Shown here one piece after another: positions 32,453-44,813 of a stretch of 62,000 bases of DNA (the first letter of the stretch is position 1; every line of letters begins with the position of its first letter). Source of the stretch: Branchiostoma floridae (taxonomy: Eukaryota; Chordata; Leptocardii; Amphioxiformes; Branchiostomatidae); contig NW_023365773.1 of NCBI RefSeq assembly GCF_000003815.2, positions 542,878 through 604,877 of the forward strand, read 5' to 3'. A model generated the notes under the pieces. That model was not told the DNA's origin. It did not search any database and worked only from the letters and a program-made list of their open reading frames with translations. The translations under genes and the position numbers were made by a program.

Positions 32453-34050
32453 TTTTCACAGGTTAGCGGTGCGCAACTTTCCTCAGACCCCAAAATTACG
32501 TCACATGTCACCTTGCAACCAAATCTACTTTCTCTGTATTCCAAGCTGGATTAGAAATTTTTTGGATGTCTAACGTATCATAAGAAACCATAAACACATT
32601 TGATAAGAAAAAATTCTGTGTTCACAGCCCTGTTTCAACGTCCCTATACGCTGGTATAGAGGAGCTTTTGTCTTTTGCTCGTGCCCAAACCAATATCAAT
32701 CATAAGTCTTTAATCCTATAAGTAAAACTAAATGATGAAGCTAACAAGAAAACCATGTAATAGATACTACATGTCTCTGCTTTGAACATATTTAAAATGA
32801 ATAGTTTACTTACTTTAACATTGACGTTTTCAACGTGGATTCTAACAGTTAAATATAAACACTTCTTCTAGTAAACTGGCCACATTCTGACCACACCAAT
32901 AACCTTACCACAAGTTATATCAAGGAGTACATACTGCACTATCCAATCATGTTATCGTCGTTATAAAATACAATGTGGATCCTTATCCATAACAGGTCAT
33001 AACAATGATTATACATAAAAGCTTAAAATGTTATCATCATGCAATTTGGCCCCCCTCCCCACCCCTCGCGAGCGACATGTGCAGTTAAAAAAATGTTCCA
33101 ATGCTCCTCATTGTAGTACAGGGATATCTTATGATCTAAATACCTATTATAGCCATCATTTGCCAACAAAGGCCTGATTTATACGGAAGAAAAGACGACT
33201 AACCTGAAGGAAACTTTTATTTCCTGTTGGAACGCAGGCTGACTAGGCGGGTGCTCAGTATAACATCGGGTAAAAAGACTTACTTCGTGCCGTATTACGT
33301 CTACAACATGACAACATGCACACCAACTGCCGTCTGCAAACATCTGTAGACGTACTTAAAACAAGGATATGTAACATTGAAGTCCTTTAACCAGTACTGA
33401 AAACAGACGCTAAGAAATATGGCGTCACGGTAAAAGTCAGAGTTTAAATGGCGTCATCGGAAAGTACCTGGATCTGAACTTCGGCCAGTTACCTGCACAG
33501 AGTAAACATCAGACTGTAAACAACCCAAATGACCCCCTCCCCACTCCCGCACACGTACTACACACGGACACGAGCTGGCATATGGTAGAGTGGCGTTTTC
33601 TGTAAGAAGAGTTGAACATGGAGTGTAATCGGTGGTGTTACTTGGGTAGTATAGCAGGGCGTCTTACACACGATTTAAATACAACATATGAAGTTGTTTG
33701 TTGTTGCACAGGACAGTGTGGATTTCGAATTCAGCCTGCAGACAGTTGGTCTCAAATGTTACCGATGGATTCTAACAATATCTTTTTTAGGTCCAAAAAT
33801 CATCTTGGGTATTCAATAGATCTTCTAAGAATACTTAGCAAGGTCAACTCTTATGAAAGCTATTCTGTGGTAATCACGGGACACTAAAGGCTTTATCAAG
33901 AATTGGTGAGAAACGTGTTCAGAAGAACCTGATGTTTTTTTTATTTATTTGCTCTAAGATAAACACAATGTGACAAGGTGCTCAAGTGAGTGACGTATTT
34001 CAACAGTGCCACAGACAGAAGGTAAACCCTGGCTTAAGGCCGTATTCAAG
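32453..34050. other. Intergenic stretch upstream of gene C
   Basis: No supported gene. A C-rich tract (GGCCCCCCTCCCCACCCC) near 33050 belongs to the repeated G/C-rich motif of the upstream blocks. ATGGCGTCA-type CRE-like sites occur near 33420-33455 without a kappaB partner. The open frame at 33612-33887 (plus strand) has no recognisable similarity. Confidence 0.4.
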
Positions 34051-34054
34051 GCTA

Positions 34055-34290
34055 GCGCGTTGTTTCTATCCACTGTGTATCGGGCATGATAAAGTGGAGC
34101 CCAACCCTCTCCTTCCACTGCCTTTTACCTCCCCAGCCGACGTCTAAGTGCATTTCCCAAGGGCATAAGATCGGTAGCATGACAGGACTCGAACTCAGGA
34201 CCACTGGGTTCTGGGCCAAATGTTCCACATCACAAATATGATGGGGGGGAGGGGGGGTGTAGATTGTAGTGGTTGCCACAGAGTACTCCA
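34055..34290 (-). mobile_element. tRNA-derived SINE-like element
   Basis: On the minus strand AGTTCGAGTCC (34185-34195) is a near-perfect tRNA B box, followed by GCCCTTGGGAAATGCACTTA, which resembles the conserved central part of many invertebrate SINEs. A tail region follows. The A box is not convincing, so the copy is probably old and inactive. Confidence 0.5.
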
Positions 34291-34439
34291 TCACAATCAT
34301 TCACCGATGTGACCTTGCGAACTACCATGGTAAAATATTTCTATGGTACCGCTACATCATAAAATAGTTAATACATCATATCTGAAATACATTTTCAAGA
34401 CAAAATAACTACATAGAAATGCATTAGCTAACAGAAATG

Positions 34440-35190
34440 AATACACCATGATGATATGGCTAACGTATCATCCATTGTTGCACTGTCTAGTAACCCAAAC
34501 ACCTTACAGCACTTTTAATGGAAATTGATTTCTTTGTTCGATAAATAGACATAAACACCATTGCATTTGTTCAACGTCTACTTCTATAATATATTACGAT
34601 TGAAATTATAATATGGATGCTTTCTATCAAACAATAATTTACAGGATATGTATACTTGACTACTTGTATTGGCGAATTGCGAGAGAAACATGTGATACCT
34701 AATATTCAATTATGTTTTGAGCAACATTTCCTGAAATATCGTAAAAATTGTTTTTGCATTGTCACACTTTCAAGTTCAAGGTCAAATAAGCCTCAAAATC
34801 TCAAACCCCTTTGCGAGTCTTTCGCCATTTCCCCGTTCCCCAAAAGACCGAAATTAGGCAATTTGACGGTCTCCTTTGCCACTATTCATGATACAGCCGG
34901 GAGCGGTACTGCAGGTTAGGCTCTCATAGGGTATGTATTCTTACCTTCTAAAAAGCGAGAATATGCAAGGAATTACACTTAAAGCCAACGAATTCTCGAC
35001 CAAACAGGTCTAGGACCCTTCACGTACATGTTTGATGACCTGAAAGACGTCTAATATCACGCTTTGGCACAGAAAGGAGCGATGTTTAATTGAGGGGGTT
35101 GAGCTCATGTCACATCCGTCGAAGCGCCGCCTACATTCTCTTACACACCAAGTCTTGTCCGTAATGAGTAAGTTCAGGATAAATGCGGAT
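34440..35190 (+). repeat. Inverted copy of the gene D 3' flank
   Basis: Plus-strand sequence here matches the minus strand of about 41335-42080 in the same order, with many substitutions. Shared stretches include TTTGTTCAAC(G/A)TCTAC, ATATTACGATTGAAATTAT, CTCAAACCCCTTTGCGAG and CGAAGCGCCGCCTACATTC. No gene body of the family precedes it in plus orientation, so only the flank is present or the rest has been lost. Confidence 0.6.
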
Positions 35191-35686
35191 AACTTTCACT
35201 TTCCGTGGAGAACTGAAGCCTTAGACACAACTTTCCGTCCGCTTATACGGGATAAGGGACTGTCAGGGAAGCCCGAACGTCACTCAGAAAACAGCCCGAT
35301 GTTTCATCCTAACATCTGCTTGGATACCTTATGGAATTCCATACATTTCATTTACTAATCTGCCCTTCCGCTTAATATGTAACGTACTAACAAATATCTG
35401 GACACCAGACCACAGAATTCTATACGAAGGACATACGTGCAAATTGTATGCAAGTTATATGGACTGGTTAACTTAGAATAATATACTTTATGCCTAACAA
35501 AGGTGTGCTGCATGAAATCGCGCGCCCTTTGGTAAGAGAAGAAAAGACATTGAAAGTACCGTTCCAGACTGCTTCAAACATGTACATGACCCACGTTTTC
35601 AGTCATCCAGTCTGTACAACTAGTCTGTATTCTTCAGGTACATGTATGCTACGCTCGTGTATGGGACATGTATAGGCTTGTGATAT

Positions 35687-36317
35687 NNNNNNNNNNNNNN
35701 NNNNNNNNNNNNNNNNNNNNNNNNNNNNNNNNNNNNNNNNNNNNNNNNNNNNNNNNNNNNNNNNNNNNNNNNNNNNNNNNNNNNNNNNNNNNNNNNNNNN
35801 NNNNNNNNNNNNNNNNNNNNNNNNNNNNNNNNNNNNNNNNNNNNNNNNNNNNNNNNNNNNNNNNNNNNNNNNNNNNNNNNNNNNNNNNNNNNNNNNNNNN
35901 NNNNNNNNNNNNNNNNNNNNNNNNNNNNNNNNNNNNNNNNNNNNNNNNNNNNNNNNNNNNNNNNNNNNNNNNNNNNNNNNNNNNNNNNNNNNNNNNNNNN
36001 NNNNNNNNNNNNNNNNNNNNNNNNNNNNNNNNNNNNNNNNNNNNNNNNNNNNNNNNNNNNNNNNNNNNNNNNNNNNNNNNNNNNNNNNNNNNNNNNNNNN
36101 NNNNNNNNNNNNNNNNNNNNNNNNNNNNNNNNNNNNNNNNNNNNNNNNNNNNNNNNNNNNNNNNNNNNNNNNNNNNNNNNNNNNNNNNNNNNNNNNNNNN
36201 NNNNNNNNNNNNNNNNNNNNNNNNNNNNNNNNNNNNNNNNNNNNNNNNNNNNNNNNNNNNNNNNNNNNNNNNNNNNNNNNNNNNNNNNNNNNNNNNNNNN
36301 NNNNNNNNNNNNNNNNN
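35687..36317. other. Assembly gap (631 N)
   Basis: Run of N. It precedes the duplicate contig that begins at 36318. Confidence 0.98.
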
Positions 36318-39258
36318 CAATAGAAATGTATGCGTGTACATTTCCTGTAGATTGTCGATTTCGAAATAACGGCCATATCATAATTTCAATCGTAATATAT
36401 GATACATGTAGATGTTGAACAAATGTAACAATGTTTATGAGTGTTTATCGATGAATAGAATCAATTTCCTTCCAAAATGCTGTATATAGTGTTTGGGTAA
36501 CTAAACTGTGCAAAGGTGGGTCTAATGGTAGCTATATTGTCATAATCTATTCATTTTCTTATTTTTCCGAAAATTTTATTTTCTCACTTCAGCTATAGGG
36601 CTTTTTTTCATGGTTAATACCGATTGAAGGAGGCCGTGTATATAAAAGAAATTGCCAGACTAGTCCATTAATAATATCGCACACGCACATGTCATTACAA
36701 AAATATCTATTTTCATCCCTGTACAATTCATACACAATATGGTAATTGAGCAAATAGGTACATTTAATTTGATAGATCTTCAACTCAGATAACGTAAAAT
36801 ATATACAGTATATATACAACACAAGATATAGATCTAAACGAACGGCCTCTTATAGAATGTATGTAGCTTTGACAGAATCACAAGTTCCTTTCGAAGTCAC
36901 GAATAACGCTGTAATAGCGAAAAACAATGTTATGCTTTACGTTAACATTACATGGATTATGCTATACATCTATAATAACAACGGTGGTAATGAACGAATA
37001 TGACATATGGAGTTCAATGCGCTTGAACTAAACATTGTTATGTACAGTTTATATACAGTAAGAGATCCAAACATACATTCTTTTACAGTATGTTTCAGCT
37101 CTGACAAATTACAAATCTAGAACTTTACAAAATTACAAATAGTGCTGTGTTTTAACTTAACATGTGTGGCATTAACATCCGTGTTATATTTACACGGAGA
37201 TTTACAAGGAACTTGTCACCAGTAGACTTGGCGCTAACATAAGCTTGTTGGACTCGGCGGATGGGGACTGAGTGGGAAAAAGCTAAATGAATTGGGCATA
37301 ACGATACACGGCAATTATCTACAGTGTCAAACCCCTTAAGAGAGGAATACTTGTACCGGGTTTCCCTACCTAATATGGTACATTTATGAACGAGGGAGGC
37401 ATGCAACGAAAAACATGTACATTTGTGTTGTTGGACTTAATTCCTGATTATCAATCCATGTTTACGCGTCTTTTATGTGCAGAACATTACAGGGCGGATC
37501 ATATATATAGGAGACACTTGAAGTTTGGATGACTTGCTAAGTGTCTTTAAGTTGATATATTACTCATGGTCACTTGTCTAAGTGTCAAAAGTAAGAAATG
37601 CTTGGTTCAATAGCAGAAGCCACCAAGGTGCGTGATGTCTGGCGTTATTGTTTTGACAGTATGGATGATAGATAATTTTTTCGACAAATATCGGCTGCAT
37701 GGCTTATACATGCGTATCATTATGGGGAACACGCGGAACACGGGCTGTCACGAGAGTGAGCCAACTTAGAGCGACATTGGCTGCAAACTGTTCGATCTGC
37801 GACCTTTGTGGTCAATCAAAACCCACAGCTGTCCGACCTTCACGTCTATCCAATCTGCCATTATCCTCAACCTCTCCCACTGCTGTTCCTCCCTCCGTAC
37901 ATCCTCCCCACCTGATTCCACAGCCTCGCCAACATCAGCCTGGCTGCCGTCATACAGGAGGACATCAGAGGACACCCTGTAAGCCTTTCCCTTCATGGTT
38001 CTCACAAAATCTCTGACTCCTTCAGCACTGAACCTGTTACCCCACAGCCAGACACTCTCCACATCTATCCTAACCTTCAGCCATGCAGCTATGGTGGGGA
38101 GGGACTCGTCACGGATGGAATTATCATCAATATCTACACGTGTCAGAAAGGGAAGGTTGATGAAGGTCGCTGCCAAGTCTCCAACATCAGACAACTTGTT
38201 ATGACTAAGGTTCACCTTCTTTAGCTTCTGACATGAACCAAGACCTTCAGCAAGACAAGGCACTGCCTCATCACTAATGGCATAACCACTAAAGTCTATC
38301 TCCTCCAACAGAGGCAGGTGTTGGAACATCTGAGTTAAGAGTCTTGTGTTCCTCTCTAAATACCAGTCCTCCAGCTTCAGCTCCAGCTTCTTTAATGGAT
38401 GTCGCTTCAGCTCCAGCTTCTTTAATATATGCTTCACTCTGTACAGCTGGTTGATGTGTTCAGCTTCCTCCTCCCCCTGACAGCTGACACAAAGCGCTAA
38501 CTCCCGCAGGTTGGGCAGCTGTGGGAGGAACCGCACTAGAAGGTGGACTGCACTAACGGGCAGTGAAGCATCCCATCTTGAGTATCTTCGGGATATGAGA
38601 TTAAGTTCTGTCATCTGGCTGGCATCTGTTCTGCGTGCAAGGAGAGACTGAAGATCGGGAGATATGCAATATCCAGTCCCCACCCGCAGCTGTCGGAATT
38701 GTTCTAGCAGCAATATCAGTGCTCCCTTATCCGATATCTTATTATCGGAAAGATTGACAATTCTCAAGTTTTGACATGAACCAAAACCTTCAGCAAGACC
38801 AGGCATTGCCTCATCACTAATGGCATTGTAACTGAGATCTATCTCCTTCAAGTTCCGGAGGGGAGGTAAGAAGTCTCCTCTGTCAGACAACTTGTTATGA
38901 CTAAGGTTCACCTTCTTCAGGTTCTGACATGAAGCAAGACCTTCAGCAAGACCAGGGACTGCCTCATCACTAATGGCATTGTAACTGAGATCTATCTCCT
39001 CCAAGTTGGGGAGGGGAGGTAAGAAGTCTCCCCTGCCTGACAACTTGTTGTCACTAAGGTTCACCTTCTTCAGGTTCTGACATGAACCAAGACCTTCAGC
39101 AAGACCAGACACTGCCTCATCACTAATGGCATTGTGACTGAGATCTATCTCCTCCAAGTTGGGGAGGGCAGGTAAGAAGTCTCCCCTGAAAGACAACTTG
39201 TTATAACTAAGGTTCACCTTCTTCAGGTTCTGACAGGAACCAAGACCTCAGCAAGACC
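36318..39258. repeat. Duplicate of 41845-44785 (probable assembly artefact)
   Basis: Matches 41845-44785 at a constant offset of 5527. Frames on both strands translate letter for letter the same. The only difference noticed is one missing T near 39248, next to the gap, which looks like contig-end error. A second piece, 39389-40573, matches 45593-46777 at an offset of 6204. Real tandem duplicates elsewhere in the window are clearly diverged, so this is likely a redundant contig placed in a gap or an allelic copy. Confidence 0.8.
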
Positions 39259-40573
39259 NNNNNNNNNNNNNNNNNNNNNNNNNNNNNNNNNNNNNNNNNN
39301 NNNNNNNNNNNNNNNNNNNNNNNNNNNNNNNNNNNNNNNNNNNNNNNNNNNNNNNNNNNNNNNNNNNNNNNNNNNNNNNNNNNNNNNNACGTCTTTCACT
39401 GCAATGTCCACGGTGGTGACGTTTGGAGTAAATAACAATGACCTTGACAGGCTATCGAGGGAACCTATAGAAAATGATCCTGACTTAACAGTTATGTTTT
39501 CTAATGATGGAGCGAACTGCAAATACCAGTGGATGGTATCGACATCAATATCTATGTCAGTTTTGGCAATCCTGCATTCTTTGACGACACTACCTTTGTA
39601 TCTAGATGTTCTTGGCATGCATTCAAAGAGAGGGAGGTAACTGAGGTATTTAAGTTGATTGGCATGGTCAACGTCAGATACAGGTTTTCGTCCAAAGGGA
39701 TACTGTTTCAGTACATTTCTGATACTTATATTTTGTGGAAGCCTTATTGTCTGAATCAGTGTTGTACTCTTGATGAGTTGTGTCAAGCAGTAAAGGTCAT
39801 GATGGGAGACTTCAGGGAGAGCAGACAAGTCTAGGGTTTTGTCAGTAAATAAATTCTCAATCGAAGATGACAAAGTACCTAGTTGGTTAGACTCTGCTGT
39901 AGTTGTCACTACTAAGAGAAGGTGGTTAAAATCATTTAGGTGTCTCCCCACCTGCTGCATGAGTAATGTTACAAACTGTGACAGGTATGTTGGATCAGAG
40001 TCTGCCATGCCCAGGAGGTGAGCAAGGCTGTAACAGGTGATGGGCAGGTGGGCTGACATCTCAGCACAAACTCTCAGGAGTTCTGTACAGTTAGTCTTGG
40101 TTCGGACTGTGTGTGCTACCCACACTGCCATGAGGTATTGCCGTATGCTGTCATGTACAAACTGGAAGGCATCCTTTGCTTCACTAGAATCAACCGGTTT
40201 TAACCAGCCAAAGTCTGGCTGCTGAATGTCACCCCTTTCTAATTGCCTTTTATACACATACACTGAATTGTGGTTTGTGTGTTGTTCAAAAGCAGCTTTG
40301 CCTACCACAATACTGATGTTTTCATACACAGTATTGAATTGGTCATCGCTGACATCATTCTCATAACATAAGTGCTTTACAGACATCTTAGTAACAAAAT
40401 CTACAAAAGCTGCTAATGAACCAGGAAAGCTTTGATACTGTTTCCAGTATTCACACAAGTAAGAGTGGAAAAACCTGTCCCTGATGAGGTGCTTAACCAG
40501 TAAGTTACTTGGCCAGCTCTGCTGGATAAGCCTTGCCGTGTCTTTATCAGTCTTGAAGAAGTCTGAAGACATT
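37766..40573 (-). pseudogene. D': incomplete duplicate of the gene D LRR exon
   Basis: 37766-39258 encodes the LRRs and C-terminus; 39389-40573 encodes the NLR helical/winged-helix part. Both are the same as gene D. A 130-N gap stands where gene D has about 807 bases, so the gap size is wrong or sequence is missing. No upstream exons accompany it. It should not be counted as an independent gene without long reads. Confidence 0.7.
39259..39388. other. Assembly gap (130 N)
   Basis: Run of N inside D'. The corresponding interval in gene D is 44786-45592. Confidence 0.98.
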
Positions 40574-41323
40574 NNNNNNNNNNNNNNNNNNNNNNNNNNN
40601 NNNNNNNNNNNNNNNNNNNNNNNNNNNNNNNNNNNNNNNNNNNNNNNNNNNNNNNNNNNNNNNNNNNNNNNNNNNNNNNNNNNNNNNNNNNNNNNNNNNN
40701 NNNNNNNNNNNNNNNNNNNNNNNNNNNNNNNNNNNNNNNNNNNNNNNNNNNNNNNNNNNNNNNNNNNNNNNNNNNNNNNNNNNNNNNNNNNNNNNNNNNN
40801 NNNNNNNNNNNNNNNNNNNNNNNNNNNNNNNNNNNNNNNNNNNNNNNNNNNNNNNNNNNNNNNNNNNNNNNNNNNNNNNNNNNNNNNNNNNNNNNNNNNN
40901 NNNNNNNNNNNNNNNNNNNNNNNNNNNNNNNNNNNNNNNNNNNNNNNNNNNNNNNNNNNNNNNNNNNNNNNNNNNNNNNNNNNNNNNNNNNNNNNNNNNN
41001 NNNNNNNNNNNNNNNNNNNNNNNNNNNNNNNNNNNNNNNNNNNNNNNNNNNNNNNNNNNNNNNNNNNNNNNNNNNNNNNNNNNNNNNNNNNNNNNNNNNN
41101 NNNNNNNNNNNNNNNNNNNNNNNNNNNNNNNNNNNNNNNNNNNNNNNNNNNNNNNNNNNNNNNNNNNNNNNNNNNNNNNNNNNNNNNNNNNNNNNNNNNN
41201 NNNNNNNNNNNNNNNNNNNNNNNNNNNNNNNNNNNNNNNNNNNNNNNNNNNNNNNNNNNNNNNNNNNNNNNNNNNNNNNNNNNNNNNNNNNNNNNNNNNN
41301 NNNNNNNNNNNNNNNNNNNNNNN
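40574..41323. other. Assembly gap (750 N)
   Basis: Run of N between D' and the gene D contig. The base just before it (one missing T relative to gene D near 40564) again suggests low-quality contig ends. Confidence 0.98.
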
Positions 41324-41334
41324 AGAAAGCAAAT

Positions 41335-43292
41335 ATTGAGAAATATATCCTTAATTACTCAGAACGGACAAGACTTTATGCGAACACGAATGTAGGCGGC
41401 GCTTCGAAGGATGTGAGGAGAGCTCCACCCCCGCATTTATACATCGGTCCTTTCTGTGCCAACGCGAGTTGTGAAAACTCTTACAAGTAATTCTACATGC
41501 ACGGGAAGATTTTCAGACCCGTTTGGGCGATTGTTCACTTTTGTGCAATGCCTGCAATATTCTCGCCTTTTAGATGGTGAGAGTACATACCCTATGGGAG
41601 CCTAATCTGCAGTACCGCTCCCGGCCGTATCGGGAAAAGTGGCGAAGGAGACCGTCAAATTGCCAAATCTCGGTCTTTTCGTGATTGGGGAAATGGCGAA
41701 AGGCTCGCAAAGGGGTTTGAGATTTCGAAGCTTGAACTTGACACTGTGACAATGTTGAACCGCTTATAACAATACCTTAACACATTTCGCTTAAAACATA
41801 ACTGGATGTTAGTTTATATGTTACACGTTTGTCTCGCAATTCAACAATAGAAATGTATGCGTGTACATTTCCTGTAGATTGTCGATTTCGAAATAACGGC
41901 CATATCATAATTTCAATCGTAATATATGATACATGTAGATGTTGAACAAATGTAACAATGTTTATGAGTGTTTATCGATGAATAGAATCAATTTCCTTCC
42001 AAAATGCTGTATATAGTGTTTGGGTAACTAAACTGTGCAAAGGTGGGTCTAATGGTAGCTATATTGTCATAATCTATTCATTTTCTTATTTTTCCGAAAA
42101 TTTTATTTTCTCACTTCAGCTATAGGGCTTTTTTTCATGGTTAATACCGATTGAAGGAGGCCGTGTATATAAAAGAAATTGCCAGACTAGTCCATTAATA
42201 ATATCGCACACGCACATGTCATTACAAAAATATCTATTTTCATCCCTGTACAATTCATACACAATATGGTAATTGAGCAAATAGGTACATTTAATTTGAT
42301 AGATCTTCAACTCAGATAACGTAAAATATATACAGTATATATACAACACAAGATATAGATCTAAACGAACGGCCTCTTATAGAATGTATGTAGCTTTGAC
42401 AGAATCACAAGTTCCTTTCGAAGTCACGAATAACGCTGTAATAGCGAAAAACAATGTTATGCTTTACGTTAACATTACATGGATTATGCTATACATCTAT
42501 AATAACAACGGTGGTAATGAACGAATATGACATATGGAGTTCAATGCGCTTGAACTAAACATTGTTATGTACAGTTTATATACAGTAAGAGATCCAAACA
42601 TACATTCTTTTACAGTATGTTTCAGCTCTGACAAATTACAAATCTAGAACTTTACAAAATTACAAATAGTGCTGTGTTTTAACTTAACATGTGTGGCATT
42701 AACATCCGTGTTATATTTACACGGAGATTTACAAGGAACTTGTCACCAGTAGACTTGGCGCTAACATAAGCTTGTTGGACTCGGCGGATGGGGACTGAGT
42801 GGGAAAAAGCTAAATGAATTGGGCATAACGATACACGGCAATTATCTACAGTGTCAAACCCCTTAAGAGAGGAATACTTGTACCGGGTTTCCCTACCTAA
42901 TATGGTACATTTATGAACGAGGGAGGCATGCAACGAAAAACATGTACATTTGTGTTGTTGGACTTAATTCCTGATTATCAATCCATGTTTACGCGTCTTT
43001 TATGTGCAGAACATTACAGGGCGGATCATATATATAGGAGACACTTGAAGTTTGGATGACTTGCTAAGTGTCTTTAAGTTGATATATTACTCATGGTCAC
43101 TTGTCTAAGTGTCAAAAGTAAGAAATGCTTGGTTCAATAGCAGAAGCCACCAAGGTGCGTGATGTCTGGCGTTATTGTTTTGACAGTATGGATGATAGAT
43201 AATTTTTTCGACAAATATCGGCTGCATGGCTTATACATGCGTATCATTATGGGGAACACGCGGAACACGGGCTGTCACGAGAGTGAGCCAAC
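41335..43292 (-). other. 3' UTR and flank of gene D
   Basis: Non-coding. 42230-43292 corresponds to the conserved 3' UTR of the family. At the expected poly(A) position the minus strand reads AATAGATATTTT, a one-base variant of AATAAATATTTT. 41335-42080 is the partner of the inverted repeat at 34440-35190. Confidence 0.45.
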
Positions 43293-44813
43293 TTAGAGCG
43301 ACATTGGCTGCAAACTGTTCGATCTGCGACCTTTGTGGTCAATCAAAACCCACAGCTGTCCGACCTTCACGTCTATCCAATCTGCCATTATCCTCAACCT
43401 CTCCCACTGCTGTTCCTCCCTCCGTACATCCTCCCCACCTGATTCCACAGCCTCGCCAACATCAGCCTGGCTGCCGTCATACAGGAGGACATCAGAGGAC
43501 ACCCTGTAAGCCTTTCCCTTCATGGTTCTCACAAAATCTCTGACTCCTTCAGCACTGAACCTGTTACCCCACAGCCAGACACTCTCCACATCTATCCTAA
43601 CCTTCAGCCATGCAGCTATGGTGGGGAGGGACTCGTCACGGATGGAATTATCATCAATATCTACACGTGTCAGAAAGGGAAGGTTGATGAAGGTCGCTGC
43701 CAAGTCTCCAACATCAGACAACTTGTTATGACTAAGGTTCACCTTCTTTAGCTTCTGACATGAACCAAGACCTTCAGCAAGACAAGGCACTGCCTCATCA
43801 CTAATGGCATAACCACTAAAGTCTATCTCCTCCAACAGAGGCAGGTGTTGGAACATCTGAGTTAAGAGTCTTGTGTTCCTCTCTAAATACCAGTCCTCCA
43901 GCTTCAGCTCCAGCTTCTTTAATGGATGTCGCTTCAGCTCCAGCTTCTTTAATATATGCTTCACTCTGTACAGCTGGTTGATGTGTTCAGCTTCCTCCTC
44001 CCCCTGACAGCTGACACAAAGCGCTAACTCCCGCAGGTTGGGCAGCTGTGGGAGGAACCGCACTAGAAGGTGGACTGCACTAACGGGCAGTGAAGCATCC
44101 CATCTTGAGTATCTTCGGGATATGAGATTAAGTTCTGTCATCTGGCTGGCATCTGTTCTGCGTGCAAGGAGAGACTGAAGATCGGGAGATATGCAATATC
44201 CAGTCCCCACCCGCAGCTGTCGGAATTGTTCTAGCAGCAATATCAGTGCTCCCTTATCCGATATCTTATTATCGGAAAGATTGACAATTCTCAAGTTTTG
44301 ACATGAACCAAAACCTTCAGCAAGACCAGGCATTGCCTCATCACTAATGGCATTGTAACTGAGATCTATCTCCTTCAAGTTCCGGAGGGGAGGTAAGAAG
44401 TCTCCTCTGTCAGACAACTTGTTATGACTAAGGTTCACCTTCTTCAGGTTCTGACATGAAGCAAGACCTTCAGCAAGACCAGGGACTGCCTCATCACTAA
44501 TGGCATTGTAACTGAGATCTATCTCCTCCAAGTTGGGGAGGGGAGGTAAGAAGTCTCCCCTGCCTGACAACTTGTTGTCACTAAGGTTCACCTTCTTCAG
44601 GTTCTGACATGAACCAAGACCTTCAGCAAGACCAGACACTGCCTCATCACTAATGGCATTGTGACTGAGATCTATCTCCTCCAAGTTGGGGAGGGCAGGT
44701 AAGAAGTCTCCCCTGAAAGACAACTTGTTATAACTAAGGTTCACCTTCTTCAGGTTCTGACAGGAACCAAGACCTTCAGCAAGACCAGGCACTGCCACAT
44801 CATTAATGGCATT
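43293..44813 (-). pseudogene. Gene D LRR exon, 3' part after LINE insertion
   Basis: The frame before 44814 encodes V-A-V-P-G-L-A-E-G-L-G-S-C-Q-N-L-K-K, further double LRR units, a non-canonical L-K-K-L-E-L-K block, and the family C-terminus (V-K-V-G-Q-L-W-V-L-I-D-H). It is separated from the upstream part only by the LINE insertion, which shifts frame and adds a stop. There is no evidence of its own promoter. Confidence 0.7.

Noticed and set aside
33612-33887. Plus-strand 91-residue frame M-N-M-E-C-N-R-W-C
   Set aside because: No recognisable similarity, no splice context and no paralogue elsewhere in the window.
35603-36376. Open frames of 230-257 residues across N
   Set aside because: They consist almost entirely of undetermined bases in the gap.
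36318-40573. A fifth full gene of the family
   Set aside because: It copies gene D without noticed internal differences, lacks upstream exons and is bounded by N gaps; better explained as an assembly duplicate.
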